34,071 nt of DNA from an uncultured Schlesneria sp. (GCA_903911795.1 CAIWEX010001040.1:1-34071), one strand, 5' to 3'. Positions 1-10,183 are shown, counted from the stretch's first letter. The notes: a model not told the origin generated them from the letters alone. Numbers and translations are program-made.

Positions 1-2
1 AA

Positions 3-458
3 ATGAAGCAGACCAAGGCTCGTATGGAAGACGCTCTGCATGCGACGCGTGCAGCCGTTGAAGAAGGTATCCTGCCCGGCGGTGGCGTGGCTCTGTTGCG
101 AGCGATCGCAGCAGTCAGCGAAGTCAAAGCCAAGGGTGATGAAAAGATCGGTATTCATATCGTTGCCAAGGCTCTGGAAGGTCCGATCCGACAGATCGTG
201 AACAACTGTGGTCTGGATGGAAGCGTTGTGGCTGACGAAGTCCGCAACCTGCCAACCAACACCGGTTACGATGCGAACGCTGGTAAATACGTCGACATGT
301 ACAAAGCCGGGATCATCGATCCAGCGAAGGTTGTGAAGAGTGCTCTTCGCAATGCCGCGTCGATCGCCGGTTTGATGCTGACGACCTCGGTCCTGGTGAC
401 TCGTAGCGACGACACCGATGGCAAGCCGAAGTCGAAGGTTGAAGGGGCTGTCCACTAG
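3..458 (+). CDS. groL: Chaperonin GroEL, C-terminal part (gene starts upstream of window)
   Basis: MKQTKARMEDALHATRAAVEEGILPGGGVALLRA... is a hallmark GroEL segment; ORF is open at the window start; ends ...RSDDTDGKPKSKVEGAVH without a GGM tail. Confidence 0.95.
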   Translation: MKQTKARMEDALHATRAAVEEGILPGGGVALLRAIAAVSEVKAKGDEKIGIHIVAKALEGPIRQIVNNCGLDGSVVADEVRNLPTNTGYDANAGKYVDMYKAGIIDPAKVVKSALRNAASIAGLMLTTSVLVTRSDDTDGKPKSKVEGAVH

Positions 459-588
459 TGATTGTCTGCGTCCCTACCGGGCGTGTCTCGGTGGTGAGCA
501 GGCTTATGCACGACATGACGGCTCGATACGATTGATTGAAGACGACGATCCCAGTCCCCCGAGTAATCAGGGGAGAACATGACACCAG

Positions 589-618
589 CGAGCCGCCGAG
601 GTCTTCCTCGGCGGTTCG
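589..618 (+). terminator. Hairpin downstream of groEL, possible terminator or RNA-processing structure
   Basis: CGAGCCGCCGAGG-TCTT-CCTCGGCGGTTCG: 13-bp stem with one G:U-type mismatch and a 4-nt loop; no strong T-tract follows. Confidence 0.5.
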
Positions 619-805
619 TTGTCTATCCGGGACGCGTCGAAGTAAGCGATGATTTCCGAAAACTTGAGAAGTTTTCTCAGGGGCACATTGCCAGGTCGAT
701 GTGTGCATCCTGCGGGAAGCAGTCAACGAGCGACTTTGCGATTCAGGGCGTGAGCTGGAATCCGGTCAAGGGCCTGTCCCTTGAATACGTTGGAGCGGAG
801 CCGTG

Positions 806-1945
806 ATGGCGACGAAGCGGGATTACTACGAAGTGCTGGGCGTCGAAAAGACTTCGTCAGACGACGAAATCAAGCGCGCATATCGCAAGCTGGCAGCCAA
901 GCACCACCCGGACCGAAATCCAGGAGACGAAGCTGCGGTCACTGCTTTCAAGGAAGCGGCCGAAGCCTTCGATATCCTCAGCAATCCCGACAAACGGGCT
1001 CGCTATGATCGATTCGGTCATGCCGGAGTCGACGGTGCTGCCGGGGGTGGGGGAGCGGGCTTCGGTGATGTCGGCGACATCATGGACGCTTTCGGCGATA
1101 TGTTTGGCGACTTTTTCGGCGGGGGGCGAAAAGGAGGTGGGGGTTCACGTGCTCGGCGCGGCAACAGCCTGCAGACCTCATTGACCATTGATCTGCTCGA
1201 CGCGGCTGTCGGTTGTTCACGCGACCTGGAAATCGACAAGCATGTTTCCTGCGTCACGTGTAACGGAACAGGTGCCAAACCCGGGACGAAACCGACGACA
1301 TGTGATTACTGCGGCGGACGTGGTCAGGTTGTCCAATCCCAAGGCTTTTTTCGAGTTCAAACAACCTGTCCGGGCTGTCGGGGACAAGGTCAGGTTGTCC
1401 GTGATAAGTGTGCAGACTGCCGCGGGTCACGCGTAGTTTCGAGGTCATCCAAGATCACGGTTAAGGTTCCCGCCGGTGTCGATAACGGCATGCAGTTGTG
1501 CCTGCGGGGCGAAGGTGAAGCGGGCGAAAGCGGTGGTCCAGCAGGGGATCTCTATGTTGAGATCCACGTCAAGCCGCACAACTTGTTTGATCGAGAAGGC
1601 AAGAATCTGACCTGCCAGGTTCCCATTACGTTCGCTCAAGCGGCACTCGGAACCGAAATCGATATCCCGATCCTGACAGGCAAACACCGGGTCACGGTTT
1701 CACCCGGAACCCAGCCGAGCGAAATCCTGCGGCTGCGAGGGCAGGGAATGCCTGACCCGCACGGTGGTTCACGTGGTGATCTACATGTGCAGTTCCAGGT
1801 GGAAGTCCCCAAGAAGTTGACCAAGAAACAAGAAGAGCTGTTGCGGCAGTTGGCTGAACTGGATGACAAGCAGGTCAGTGCCCACCGAAAATCGTTTTTC
1901 GAGTCGCTGAAAGAGTTTTTCGGGGCCACGGAAGAAGCGGAATAG
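806..1945 (+). CDS. dnaJ: Chaperone protein DnaJ (J domain, G/F region, four CxxCxGxG-type zinc repeats)
   Basis: [70 protein letters not shown]. An in-frame GTG start lies at 803. Confidence 0.97.
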   Translation: MATKRDYYEVLGVEKTSSDDEIKRAYRKLAAKHHPDRNPGDEAAVTAFKEAAEAFDILSNPDKRARYDRFGHAGVDGAAGGGGAGFGDVGDIMDAFGDMFGDFFGGGRKGGGGSRARRGNSLQTSLTIDLLDAAVGCSRDLEIDKHVSCVTCNGTGAKPGTKPTTCDYCGGRGQVVQSQGFFRVQTTCPGCRGQGQVVRDKCADCRGSRVVSRSSKITVKVPAGVDNGMQLCLRGEGEAGESGGPAGDLYVEIHVKPHNLFDREGKNLTCQVPITFAQAALGTEIDIPILTGKHRVTVSPGTQPSEILRLRGQGMPDPHGGSRGDLHVQFQVEVPKKLTKKQEELLRQLAELDDKQVSAHRKSFFESLKEFFGATEEAE

Positions 1946-2061
1946 CGGAGCAAGCAAATTTCAGGATGACCGCCACGGGGCTGGATTCAAACGAATTCAC
2001 GCATCGTGGTGTGGTACAGAATTGTGTCGGGGCAATGCCCTTGCAAACGTAAGGCTGAATC

Positions 2062-2583
2062 ATGAGTAATGAAACGACAGTTCCTAACGACGATGTCAAG
2101 AACGCCAGCAATCCCGCCGGGTCTCCGACGCTGCACGAACAACTGGAAGCAGCGGCGGCCGAACGGGATCAGTTCAAAGAAAAGTGGACTCGTGCACTCG
2201 CCGACCATGACAATTATCGTCGACGTATGCAGCGGGAGATGGAAGAAGATCGCAAATACGCCGCACTGCCACTCCTGAAGACACTGCTCCCCGCCTTCGA
2301 TGGCCTCGATCGAGCCATTACGGCTGCAACACAATCGAAGAACGTCGACGAATTGATCATTGGGATTCAACTCACGATCAAGCAACTGGAAACAGCCCTG
2401 AACGGCTTCGGTGCCAAGTCGATCCCTGCACTGGGACAACCGTTCGATCCAAACCTCCACGAAGCAATCTCGCAGATCCCCTCACCGGACCATCCCTCCA
2501 TGACAGTCTTGCAGGATGTCGAGCGAGGCTACATGCTACACGACCGAATCGTCCGCCCCAGCAAAGTCATCGTCTCCAAATAG
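2062..2583 (+). CDS. grpE: Nucleotide exchange factor GrpE
   Basis: RALADHDNYRRRMQREMEEDRKYAALPLLKTLLPAFDGLDRAI...GQPFDPNLHEAISQ...GYMLHDRIVRPSKVIVSK; follows dnaJ. Confidence 0.95.
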   Translation: MSNETTVPNDDVKNASNPAGSPTLHEQLEAAAAERDQFKEKWTRALADHDNYRRRMQREMEEDRKYAALPLLKTLLPAFDGLDRAITAATQSKNVDELIIGIQLTIKQLETALNGFGAKSIPALGQPFDPNLHEAISQIPSPDHPSMTVLQDVERGYMLHDRIVRPSKVIVSK

Positions 2584-2588
2584 TTTTT

Positions 2589-2757
2589 TAGTTCGAGCTG
2601 CCGCTCGAACTTGCGAAGCCGCTCACGTTGTTCGCTACACGGCGAGAACGATCGTCGAAACCAGAATTTGATTGTGTTAGTTCGAGCTATCGCTCGGACT
2701 TGCAAAGTCGCTCACGTTGTTCGCTACCTGGGTGAGAACGTTACCAGGCGAGAACGA
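2589..2757. repeat. Two tandem-spaced 50-nt hairpin-capable repeats (2589-2638 and 2678-2727) plus a trailing GGCGAGAACGA motif copy
   Basis: TAGTTCGAGCTGCCGCTCGAACTTGCGAAGCCGCTCACGTTGTTCGCTAC versus TAGTTCGAGCTATCGCTCGGACTTGCAAAGTCGCTCACGTTGTTCGCTAC; 5 differences in 50 nt. Confidence 0.85.
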
Positions 2758-2843
2758 CATTTAAAATCAGCTACTATACGTTTGACCTGCGAAACGCTTT
2801 CGACCCAGAGTTGCGTCTAACAGGCATCAAAAGGGAGATTGGC

Positions 2844-3143
2844 ATGCCGACCTACGATTACAGATGTGGTGCCTGCGAGCATGTGTGGGAAGAATTCCAA
2901 TCGATCAAGGCTGAGCCAACGAAGAAGTGCCCCAGTTGCGGCAAGAAGAAAGCGGTCCGGTTAATCGGTGCGGGTGCTGGGCTGATTTTTCGTGGGTCGG
3001 GATTCTATCTAACCGATTACCGCAGCGATGCCTACAAGAAGTCGGCGGAAGCTGATAAGGCATCGCAGTCACCGCCGAGTGAATCGAAGAAGTCCGATTC
3101 CGGATCCAGCGGAAGTTCATCGGGCTCCGACTCGAAGAAGTAA
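2844..3143 (+). CDS. FmdB-family putative regulatory protein (zinc ribbon)
   Basis: MPTYDYRCGACEHVWEEFQSIKAEPTKKCPSCGKKKAVRLIGAGAGLIFRGSGFYLTDYRSDAYKK, then a Ser-rich tail. Confidence 0.9.
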   Translation: MPTYDYRCGACEHVWEEFQSIKAEPTKKCPSCGKKKAVRLIGAGAGLIFRGSGFYLTDYRSDAYKKSAEADKASQSPPSESKKSDSGSSGSSSGSDSKK

Positions 3144-3155
3144 CAGGTGAGTCTC

Positions 3156-3374
3156 ATGGTTCGTCCGATGACCTGTCCGGTCTGCGGCAAATCGGTGTCA
3201 GCGACATCGGAAGAAGGAACTTCTGCCGCCCCGTTCTGCAGTCTCCGCTGCAAGCAGATCGATTTTGTCCGCTGGACAGACGGCCGCTATGCAATCGTCG
3301 AGCAACTCGATCCCTCACGCCTGGCCGAAGCGATGCGAGGTGAAATCGACGTCGATTCGGAACCCGACGAATGA
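3156..3374 (+). CDS. yacG: DNA gyrase inhibitor YacG family protein
   Basis: TCPVCGKSV...APFCSLRCKQIDFVRWTDGRYAI: paired Cys motifs typical of YacG; alternative GTG start at 3147. Confidence 0.85.
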   Translation: MVRPMTCPVCGKSVSATSEEGTSAAPFCSLRCKQIDFVRWTDGRYAIVEQLDPSRLAEAMRGEIDVDSEPDE

Positions 3375-3708
3375 TCGATTTGCCGGGGCAAACCGATCGG
3401 CCAGACGGAGTCCTCAGGTCCGTAAAGAGGGTGAATGCTGCAATCTCCTTGCGTTTTGCGCCTCTGCGTTTCCTTCCCCACAAGTAGTTGCTGGCGTCTT
3501 TCAGCGAATTCACAACGCCATCCCAGACATCCCAATCGGTGGCTGGGAGTCGCGCAGAAGTGATCCTCCGGTTGCGTTCAGGTTGAGAACACTGGAAAAT
3601 GCCTGCAGAGTGGAATTTCACTGATCAATTTGATGGATTGATCTGTCGGCCAAAGTATCTTGCAGTGCGGATTATCGAGACGTGCGAACCGAGTGTGGAG
3701 AAGAATTC

Positions 3709-6700
3709 ATGCGGTGTTCTGGCTGGTTCACGGTTGTTTGTCTGAACGCAGTTTGTCTGACCTCAATGATTCCAGGCATGGTACTCGGACAAGGCACCGC
3801 CAAAAATTTGCCGATCCCAGAAACGATTGAGTTCAATCGTGATATTCGCCCGTTGCTATCAGACAACTGTTTTCAATGTCATGGCCCCGACAAGAACAAG
3901 CGCGAAGCAGAGTTGCGTCTGGATACCGAAGCGGGGCTGAAAGGTCACGATGGGAAACCCGGGACGATTGTCCCAGGGAAACCGGAAGAGAGTGAGCTGA
4001 TTCGACGGATCATTTCCACTGATCCCGACAAGAAAATGCCACCAGCAGCAAGTGGCAAGACTGTGTCACCTCGGGATATCGAACTGCTGAAGAAGTGGGT
4101 CGCCCAAGGAGGACGATTTGAAGGACATTGGGCATTCCTGCCGCTCCACAAGGACGCCGCCGTCGCGGTGGCGAACGAACAAGCGGCCGTTTCGAAGGTC
4201 GACGAACTCGTTGCTCGCGGTTTGGCAGAGCAAAATCTGAAAGCGGCACCGGAAGCGGATAAGGTCACACTGCTGCGTCGAATCCACTTCGATCTCATCG
4301 GTCTCCCACCGTCTGAAAAAGATGTGGCCGCATTTTTGCAAGACCAGTCTCCTGGCGCCTATGAAAAGCAAGTCGATCGATTGCTGCAGTCGCCACATTT
4401 TGGTGAACGATTGGCGATGTGGTGGCTCGATCTTGTTCGCTATGCGGACACTGTGGGCTATCACGGTGATCAGGAGATGAGCGTCGCGCCGTTCCGGCAG
4501 TATGTGATTGAATCCTTCAATGCCAACAAACGGTTTGATCAGTTCACGGCGGAACAGCTTGCCGGTGACTTGATGCCGAATCCAACGCGCGAACAACGGA
4601 TCGCTTCCGGCTATAACCGATTGGGAATGATGAGTGCCGAAGGGGGCGTGCAGGACAAGGAATATCTGGCGAAGTACATCGCCGAACGCGTTCGCAATGC
4701 TTCTGGAACCTGGTTGGGAGTGACAATCGGGTGTGCCGAATGCCATGACCATAAGTTTGATCCTTTTACCACGAAGGACTTCTATCGATTTGAAGCTTTT
4801 TTTGCCGACATTCAGGAACGAGGCCTCTATTCAGGTGCACACGCCGATGGAAGTTGGGGGCCCAACATTAAGGTCCCGACTCAGCAGCAAGAGACTCAGC
4901 TTGCAGCGCTCGACGCTCAGATTGCGTCATTGAAGCAGAAACTGGAGACTGCAACACCAGAACTTGCCGCAGCCCAGGCTGAATGGGAAAAGACTCAGAT
5001 TCCCTGGACGGTCCTCAAGCCCGATTCGATTGCCTCAGTGGAAGGCGTCACGCTCACGGCTCGTCCCGATGGTACAATCCTCGCCAGTGGCAAGAACCCG
5101 GCGACAGACACCTACACGCTGGCAATCAAGCAGCTACCGCCCGGCGTAACTGCGTTCCGTCTGGAAGTTTTGCCTGATCCGTCATTGCCGCAAAAGGGGC
5201 CTGGGCGAGCGGGAAATGGCAATTTTGTACTGTCGGAATTCATTGCGACGATCAAACCGTCCGTCGGTGATGACCGACCCGTGGCAATTTCTACGGCAAC
5301 GGCGTCGTACGAGCAGACCGGGGCTGCTGGCGACAACCCCTACAAAAAATGGGCGATTGCTGCAGCAATTGATGGCGATGCCAAAGGGAAGAAATGGGGC
5401 TGGGCTGTCATGGAAAAAGTCGGACAACCCCATGTCGCGATTTTTGAAACGGCATCAGACCTGACACTCGAAAACGGTGATACGCTGACAATCGCCTTGC
5501 AGCAGAACCTCGACAACCCCCAACACACGATTGGACTCTTCAGGCTCTCGGCCACGACGGCTCCTCGTCCGGTCAAAGTGACAGATGCTGCTCCGCCGAA
5601 TATCAGTGCGATCTTGGCGATCGCGCCGCCTCAGCGCAGTGAGCCTCAATTGAAAGAGGTCGCTGCCTACTTCCGAACGATTGCTCCGTCGCTTCAGCAA
5701 TCGCGAAACGAATTGGCGGCTGTCGAGAAGTCTCGCAAGGATCTGGATGCAACTATCCCCACGACACTGGTCACGGCAGCGGTTGCGCCGCGAATGGTCA
5801 GGATTCTGCGTCGTGGAAACTGGATGGACGAAAGTGGTGAAGCGGTCACTCCTGCCTTCCCCGCAGTTCTCTCTGCGGCTGCTGCACCTGAAACCCGGTT
5901 GACTCGGCTGGATCTGGCCAAGTGGATCGTTGCTCGAGATAATCCACTGACGGGTCGCGTGTTTGCCAATCGGATGTGGAAGCTCTACTTCGGGACGGGG
6001 CTGTCACGAAAGCTCGATGACCTGGGAGCTCAGGGGGACTGGCCCAGCCATCCTGTTTTGCTCGATTATCTTGCAGCCCAGTTCATGGAATCGGGCTGGG
6101 ATGTGAAGCGGCTTGTGAAAACGATTGTCATGACGAAGGCGTACCGGCAGTCATCACTGATGAATCCCGCTCTGCGTGATGTCGATCCCTATAATCGCTG
6201 GCTGGCTCGACAAGGTCGCTTCCGGTTAGATGCGGAGCTGGTTCGCGATAACGCGATGTCGATCAGCGGGTTGCTGGTGACTCAAGTCGGTGGCAAAAGT
6301 GTTCGACCCTATCAGCCACCCGGTTACTGGGCCTACCTGAATTTCCCGCAGCGTGAATGGCAAAACGGCGTTGGTGACGAACTGTACCGTCGCGGGCTGT
6401 ACACACATTGGCAGCGACAGTACCTGCATCCAAGCCTGCTGGCGTTTGATGCTCCCTGTCGAGAAGAATGCACCGCGGACCGTCCTCGATCGAATACCCC
6501 GCTGCAGTCACTGGTATTGCTCAATGACCCCAGCTATGTCGAAGCGGCACGGGCTTTTGCTGAACTTATTCTGCATCATGAAGGTTCGACGCAGCAGAAA
6601 CTCAATTTTGCGTATCTGCGAGCGGTTTCACGACCCATTGAACCTGCGGAATCCCAACTGCTGGAAAAGCTGTTGGAAACACATTTGAAGGACTACCAGG

Positions 6701-6840
6701 CCGATCCTGCTGCCGCGAATGAATTGTTGAAAATCGGTGCCCGTCCGACCCCGACGGATTTGCCGGCGGCAACTCTGGCAGCGTGGACGAGTGTCGCTCG
6801 AACGATCCTCAACTTGCACGAAGTAATTACTCGAAACTGA
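3709..6840 (+). CDS. Planctomycete-type PSCyt1 / DUF1549 / DUF1553 (PSD1) protein with signal peptide
   Basis: FNRDIRPLLSDNCFQCHGPDKNKREAELRLDTEAG haem-binding motif; WWLDLVRYADTVGYHGDQ; TPLQSLVLLNDPSYVEAARAFAE; ORF extends up to 3682. Confidence 0.93.
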   Translation: MRCSGWFTVVCLNAVCLTSMIPGMVLGQGTAKNLPIPETIEFNRDIRPLLSDNCFQCHGPDKNKREAELRLDTEAGLKGHDGKPGTIVPGKPEESELIRRIISTDPDKKMPPAASGKTVSPRDIELLKKWVAQGGRFEGHWAFLPLHKDAAVAVANEQAAVSKVDELVARGLAEQNLKAAPEADKVTLLRRIHFDLIGLPPSEKDVAAFLQDQSPGAYEKQVDRLLQSPHFGERLAMWWLDLVRYADTVGYHGDQEMSVAPFRQYVIESFNANKRFDQFTAEQLAGDLMPNPTREQRIASGYNRLGMMSAEGGVQDKEYLAKYIAERVRNASGTWLGVTIGCAECHDHKFDPFTTKDFYRFEAFFADIQERGLYSGAHADGSWGPNIKVPTQQQETQLAALDAQIASLKQKLETATPELAAAQAEWEKTQIPWTVLKPDSIASVEGVTLTARPDGTILASGKNPATDTYTLAIKQLPPGVTAFRLEVLPDPSLPQKGPGRAGNGNFVLSEFIATIKPSVGDDRPVAISTATASYEQTGAAGDNPYKKWAIAAAIDGDAKGKKWGWAVMEKVGQPHVAIFETASDLTLENGDTLTIALQQNLDNPQHTIGLFRLSATTAPRPVKVTDAAPPNISAILAIAPPQRSEPQLKEVAAYFRTIAPSLQQSRNELAAVEKSRKDLDATIPTTLVTAAVAPRMVRILRRGNWMDESGEAVTPAFPAVLSAAAAPETRLTRLDLAKWIVARDNPLTGRVFANRMWKLYFGTGLSRKLDDLGAQGDWPSHPVLLDYLAAQFMESGWDVKRLVKTIVMTKAYRQSSLMNPALRDVDPYNRWLARQGRFRLDAELVRDNAMSISGLLVTQVGGKSVRPYQPPGYWAYLNFPQREWQNGVGDELYRRGLYTHWQRQYLHPSLLAFDAPCREECTADRPRSNTPLQSLVLLNDPSYVEAARAFAELILHHEGSTQQKLNFAYLRAVSRPIEPAESQLLEKLLETHLKDYQADPAAANELLKIGARPTPTDLPAATLAAWTSVARTILNLHEVITRN

Positions 6841-6928
6841 TCAAACAACGGGTTCACCCTGATTTTGTGACGAAAACTCGACTGACGAAACAATCATCCA
6901 CCGTTGGCGAAAGTTCGAAGGATTCAAG

Positions 6929-8362
6929 ATGACACTACCCATTGATGTGGCCCGCCGATCATTCTTGCAAACCACGGGAATCAGCCTCGGGTCCATGGCG
7001 CTGCAGTCTCTGCTGGCTCGTGAAGGTCGAGCAGCAGAAGCGGTTTCACCCACCGGACCCAAGTGGCAAGGGGTGCTGCAACCGATGCATCACACTCCTA
7101 AAGCCAAGCGAGTCATCTGGCTGTACATGGCAGGGGGAATGACTCACCTCGAGACGTTCGACCACAAGCCAAAATTGGCCGAACTCCATGGCCAGGCGAT
7201 GCCGGAATCGATTACCAAGGGACAGCAGATTGCTCAATTGCAGGGCCAGAAGCTGAATTGTTTTGGGCCCCAGCATGCCTTCAAACAATGGGGCCAGTCC
7301 GGTCAATCGATCTCTGAAATCTGGCCGCTGCTCGGCTCAAAGTGTGCCGACGAGATGTGTATCGTCCGGTCGCTACACACGGATGCGATCAATCACGATC
7401 CGGCTCATACGTTCATGAACACTGGGAGCATGATTGCAGGACGCCCCGCGATGGGATCATGGCTGCAATACGGACTGGGCTCCGAGTCGGACAGTCTGCC
7501 CGGATTCGTCGTGATGGTTTCCACGGGAAAATTTGGCCAGAAGCAACCGATTGCTGCACGGCAGTGGCATTCGGGATTCCTGCCAGGCGAATTTCAAGGA
7601 GTCGAATTCCGTGGCACGGGAGATCCGGTGTTGTACGTCGGAAACCCCAAGGGAGTGACCAGCAAACGTCAGCGCGATGTCGTCGATGCCATTCAGTCGC
7701 TCAACGGACTGGCGCAGCAGCGGCTGGAAGATCCAGAGATTGCCACGCGCGTCAGCCAGTACGAACTCGCCTTCCGAATGCAGTCGAGTGTTCCGGAGTT
7801 GATGGACGTCAGCAAAGAGCCTGAGCACATTTTCGATCTCTATGGAACCAAAGGTGGAGACGGATCGTTTGCGTCAAACTGTCTGCTGGCCCGGCGATTG
7901 GCGGAACGGGGAGTCCGATTCATCCAATTGTACCATCGCGACTGGGACCATCACGGTGCGGTCAAGGAGCACTCGGCTGGAACTGCCAAGGAAGTCGATC
8001 AAGGGGTCGCAGCTCTGATTACAGACCTGAAGCAGCGAGACATGTTGAAGGACACAATCATTGTCTTCGGGTCTGAGTTTGGTCGCACACCAATGGCTCA
8101 GGGCAACGGAAGAGATCACCACCTGGCAGGCTTCACGATGTGGTTCGCCGGCGGGGGATTTAAGCCTGGAATGAGCTACGGTGCTACAGACGAGTTTGGC
8201 TATCATGCCGTGGAAAACAGAGTCTCGGTTCACGATGTCCATGCAACGCTACTGCACCTGTTGGGAATTGACCATAATCGGTTCAGTTACAAGTTCCAGG
8301 GACTCGATTCCAGACTGACTGGGGTCGAGACCGCTAACGTGGTGAAAGAACTGCTGGCCTGA
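6929..8362 (+). CDS. DUF1501 domain-containing protein (Tat-type N-terminus)
   Basis: RRSFLQTTGISLGSMALQSLL; WLYMAGGMTHLETFDHKPKLAELHGQ; IVFGSEFGRTPMAQGNGRDHH. Confidence 0.93.
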   Translation: MTLPIDVARRSFLQTTGISLGSMALQSLLAREGRAAEAVSPTGPKWQGVLQPMHHTPKAKRVIWLYMAGGMTHLETFDHKPKLAELHGQAMPESITKGQQIAQLQGQKLNCFGPQHAFKQWGQSGQSISEIWPLLGSKCADEMCIVRSLHTDAINHDPAHTFMNTGSMIAGRPAMGSWLQYGLGSESDSLPGFVVMVSTGKFGQKQPIAARQWHSGFLPGEFQGVEFRGTGDPVLYVGNPKGVTSKRQRDVVDAIQSLNGLAQQRLEDPEIATRVSQYELAFRMQSSVPELMDVSKEPEHIFDLYGTKGGDGSFASNCLLARRLAERGVRFIQLYHRDWDHHGAVKEHSAGTAKEVDQGVAALITDLKQRDMLKDTIIVFGSEFGRTPMAQGNGRDHHLAGFTMWFAGGGFKPGMSYGATDEFGYHAVENRVSVHDVHATLLHLLGIDHNRFSYKFQGLDSRLTGVETANVVKELLA

Positions 8363-8385
8363 AGTCACCGCCGAAAATTCAGTCA

Positions 8386-8409
8386 TGAAAAGCGTTCCAA
8401 CGTTTTTCA
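8386..8409 (+). terminator. Small hairpin after DUF1501 gene, possible terminator
   Basis: TGAAAAGCGTT-CC-AACGTTTTTCA, 10/11 pairing plus a wobble and a T-run in the right arm. Confidence 0.35.
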
Positions 8410-8449
8410 GTCGGTCGCGCCGGTAGCCGGTTGATCCAGGAATCATTGA

Positions 8450-9220
8450 ATGTCTCCGGAACAGTTGCAGGAGTTATTTACACAGTGGCAGCGCGGCACC
8501 GTTGACTGGCAGGGCGTCGAACAGACACTGCGAACAGCCTATTCTCCGACGATCGCGGGATCGGACGTACTCGTGGACATGGACCGAGCTCGCCGTTGCG
8601 GGTTTCCTGAAGTGGTTTTTGGTGAGGGCAAATCGGCTGAAGCGATCGTCTCGGTGTTCAGGGCTCAGGCAGCTGCGGGACAGAATTCTTTCGCAACCCG
8701 AATGTCTCCGGAACTGTCGCAACACGTCTGCCAGGCGTTTCCCACAGCACGAGCAAACCACGTTGCTCGAACAGTAACCCTGACCACATCAACGGTCCAG
8801 ACTCGCGGCCGGGTTGTCGTCGTTACTGCAGGGACCAGCGATCGCCCGGTGGCTGAAGAAGCACTGGAGACCGTTTTGTGGATGGGTTGTGACGCAGAGC
8901 TTGTGATGGATATTGGCGTCGCGGGTCCACAGCGACTTTTGGCCAACCGTGAACGGCTGCAGAACTCCGATGTCGTCGTGGTTGTTGCCGGGATGGAGGG
9001 AGCACTTCCGTCCGTTGTTGCCGGCTGGGTCTCGGTCCCTGTGATTGCGGTCCCGACAAGCGTCGGATACGGGGCGAATCTTGGTGGATTTTCGGCTTTG
9101 CTGAGTATGCTGAACAGTTGTGCGGCGAACGTGGCGGTCGTGAACATCGACGCGGGCTTCAAGGGTGGCTATCTTGCTGCGATGATCGCACGACAATCTC
9201 AAATTGAAAAGAAATCATGA
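8450..9220 (+). CDS. larB: LarB-like nickel-pincer cofactor biosynthesis protein (AIR carboxylase-like)
   Basis: DMDRARRCGFPEVVFGEGKS; VVTAGTSDRPVAEEALETVLWMG; VAGMEGALPSVVAGWVSVPVIAVPTSVGYGANLGGFSALLSMLNSCAANVAVVNIDAGFKGGYLA. Confidence 0.9.
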   Translation: MSPEQLQELFTQWQRGTVDWQGVEQTLRTAYSPTIAGSDVLVDMDRARRCGFPEVVFGEGKSAEAIVSVFRAQAAAGQNSFATRMSPELSQHVCQAFPTARANHVARTVTLTTSTVQTRGRVVVVTAGTSDRPVAEEALETVLWMGCDAELVMDIGVAGPQRLLANRERLQNSDVVVVVAGMEGALPSVVAGWVSVPVIAVPTSVGYGANLGGFSALLSMLNSCAANVAVVNIDAGFKGGYLAAMIARQSQIEKKS

Positions 9221-10104
9221 CCGAATCCGTCACAAACATAGAAGTCATTACCAGCTTGCCACTGCTCCCGAGTCGTACGGACGACGCTCATAAGGGGGAT
9301 TGCGGTCGAGCACTGGTGATTGCTGGAAGTCGTGGCATGAGCGGTGCCGCATGTCTGGCAGCCACGGCATCCCTGCGCGGGGGAGCAGGTTTGGTGACGG
9401 CGGCAATTCCACAAGGGATTCAGGACATCGTTGCTGGTTACGAACCATCGTACCTGACCGCGGGCCTACCAGAAGATGAATTGGGACGTTTGAAACCGGC
9501 AGCCCTGAAACGAATTCAAGAACTGGTAGAACCCCAAAATGCAGCGGCAATTGGTCCGGGACTTGGGCAGTCGTCGGGACTTCAGGAACTGGTTTGTGAC
9601 CTTTACGATTCATTACAGATCCCGCTTGTCGTTGATGCAGATGCTTTGAATCTTCTCGCGCGGCGCCCCTATCTGTTCAAGCGACCAGGTGGCGCGGCTG
9701 CACGAATACTGACCCCGCATCCGGGAGAATTCTCCCGGATGACGGGAATTGAAACCGCTGTCATTCAGCAGGATCGCCAGAAGTACGCCGCCGAGTTTGC
9801 CCGCCGGAATGAGGTTGTTCTCGTTCTTAAGGGGCATCAGACGATCATCACAGATGGCAAGCGACTGGCAGTGAATCAGACAGGCAACAGCGGGCTGGCC
9901 ACGGGTGGAACAGGAGATGTCCTGACGGGACTGATCACCGGGCTACTTGCGCAGAGGATGACCGCATTCGAGGCGGCCCAATTGGGAGTACATGTGCACG
10001 GCCTTGCCGGGGATCTGGCCGCCGAAGAGCTTTCAAAGCCAGGAATGATTGCCTCGGATCTGCTTCGTCGGATCGGACGAGCATGGTGCGAATTGGGCGT
10101 GTAG
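9217..10104 (+). CDS. nnrD: ADP/ATP-dependent NAD(P)H-hydrate dehydratase (NnrD / YjeF C-terminal type)
   Basis: HKGDCGRALVIAGSRGMSGAACLAATASLRGGAGLVT; LTPHPGEFSRMTG; GNSGLATGGTGDVLTGLITGLLAQ; ATGA overlap with larB. Confidence 0.93.
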   Translation: MTESVTNIEVITSLPLLPSRTDDAHKGDCGRALVIAGSRGMSGAACLAATASLRGGAGLVTAAIPQGIQDIVAGYEPSYLTAGLPEDELGRLKPAALKRIQELVEPQNAAAIGPGLGQSSGLQELVCDLYDSLQIPLVVDADALNLLARRPYLFKRPGGAAARILTPHPGEFSRMTGIETAVIQQDRQKYAAEFARRNEVVLVLKGHQTIITDGKRLAVNQTGNSGLATGGTGDVLTGLITGLLAQRMTAFEAAQLGVHVHGLAGDLAAEELSKPGMIASDLLRRIGRAWCELGV

Positions 10105-10183
10105 ATCCGAACGATCTACTGAAACAACAGCGTGCGATGCCACCGAATACTGCTGACGACTTTTCAGTTCGGCAATGAATGTG

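Noticed and set aside
579-806. 75-aa ORF between groEL and dnaJ
   Set aside because: Begins in the groEL-distal hairpin and lacks recognisable features; probably intergenic.
3624-3644. GATCAAT-TTGATGG-ATTGATC hairpin upstream of the DUF1553 gene
   Set aside because: Only a 7-bp AT-rich stem with no supporting context; could be chance.
4066-4752. 228-aa minus-strand ORF inside the DUF1553 gene
   Set aside because: Antisense shadow ORF of a confidently assigned CDS; similar antisense ORFs at 14639..15316 and 16508..17206 were rejected for the same reason.
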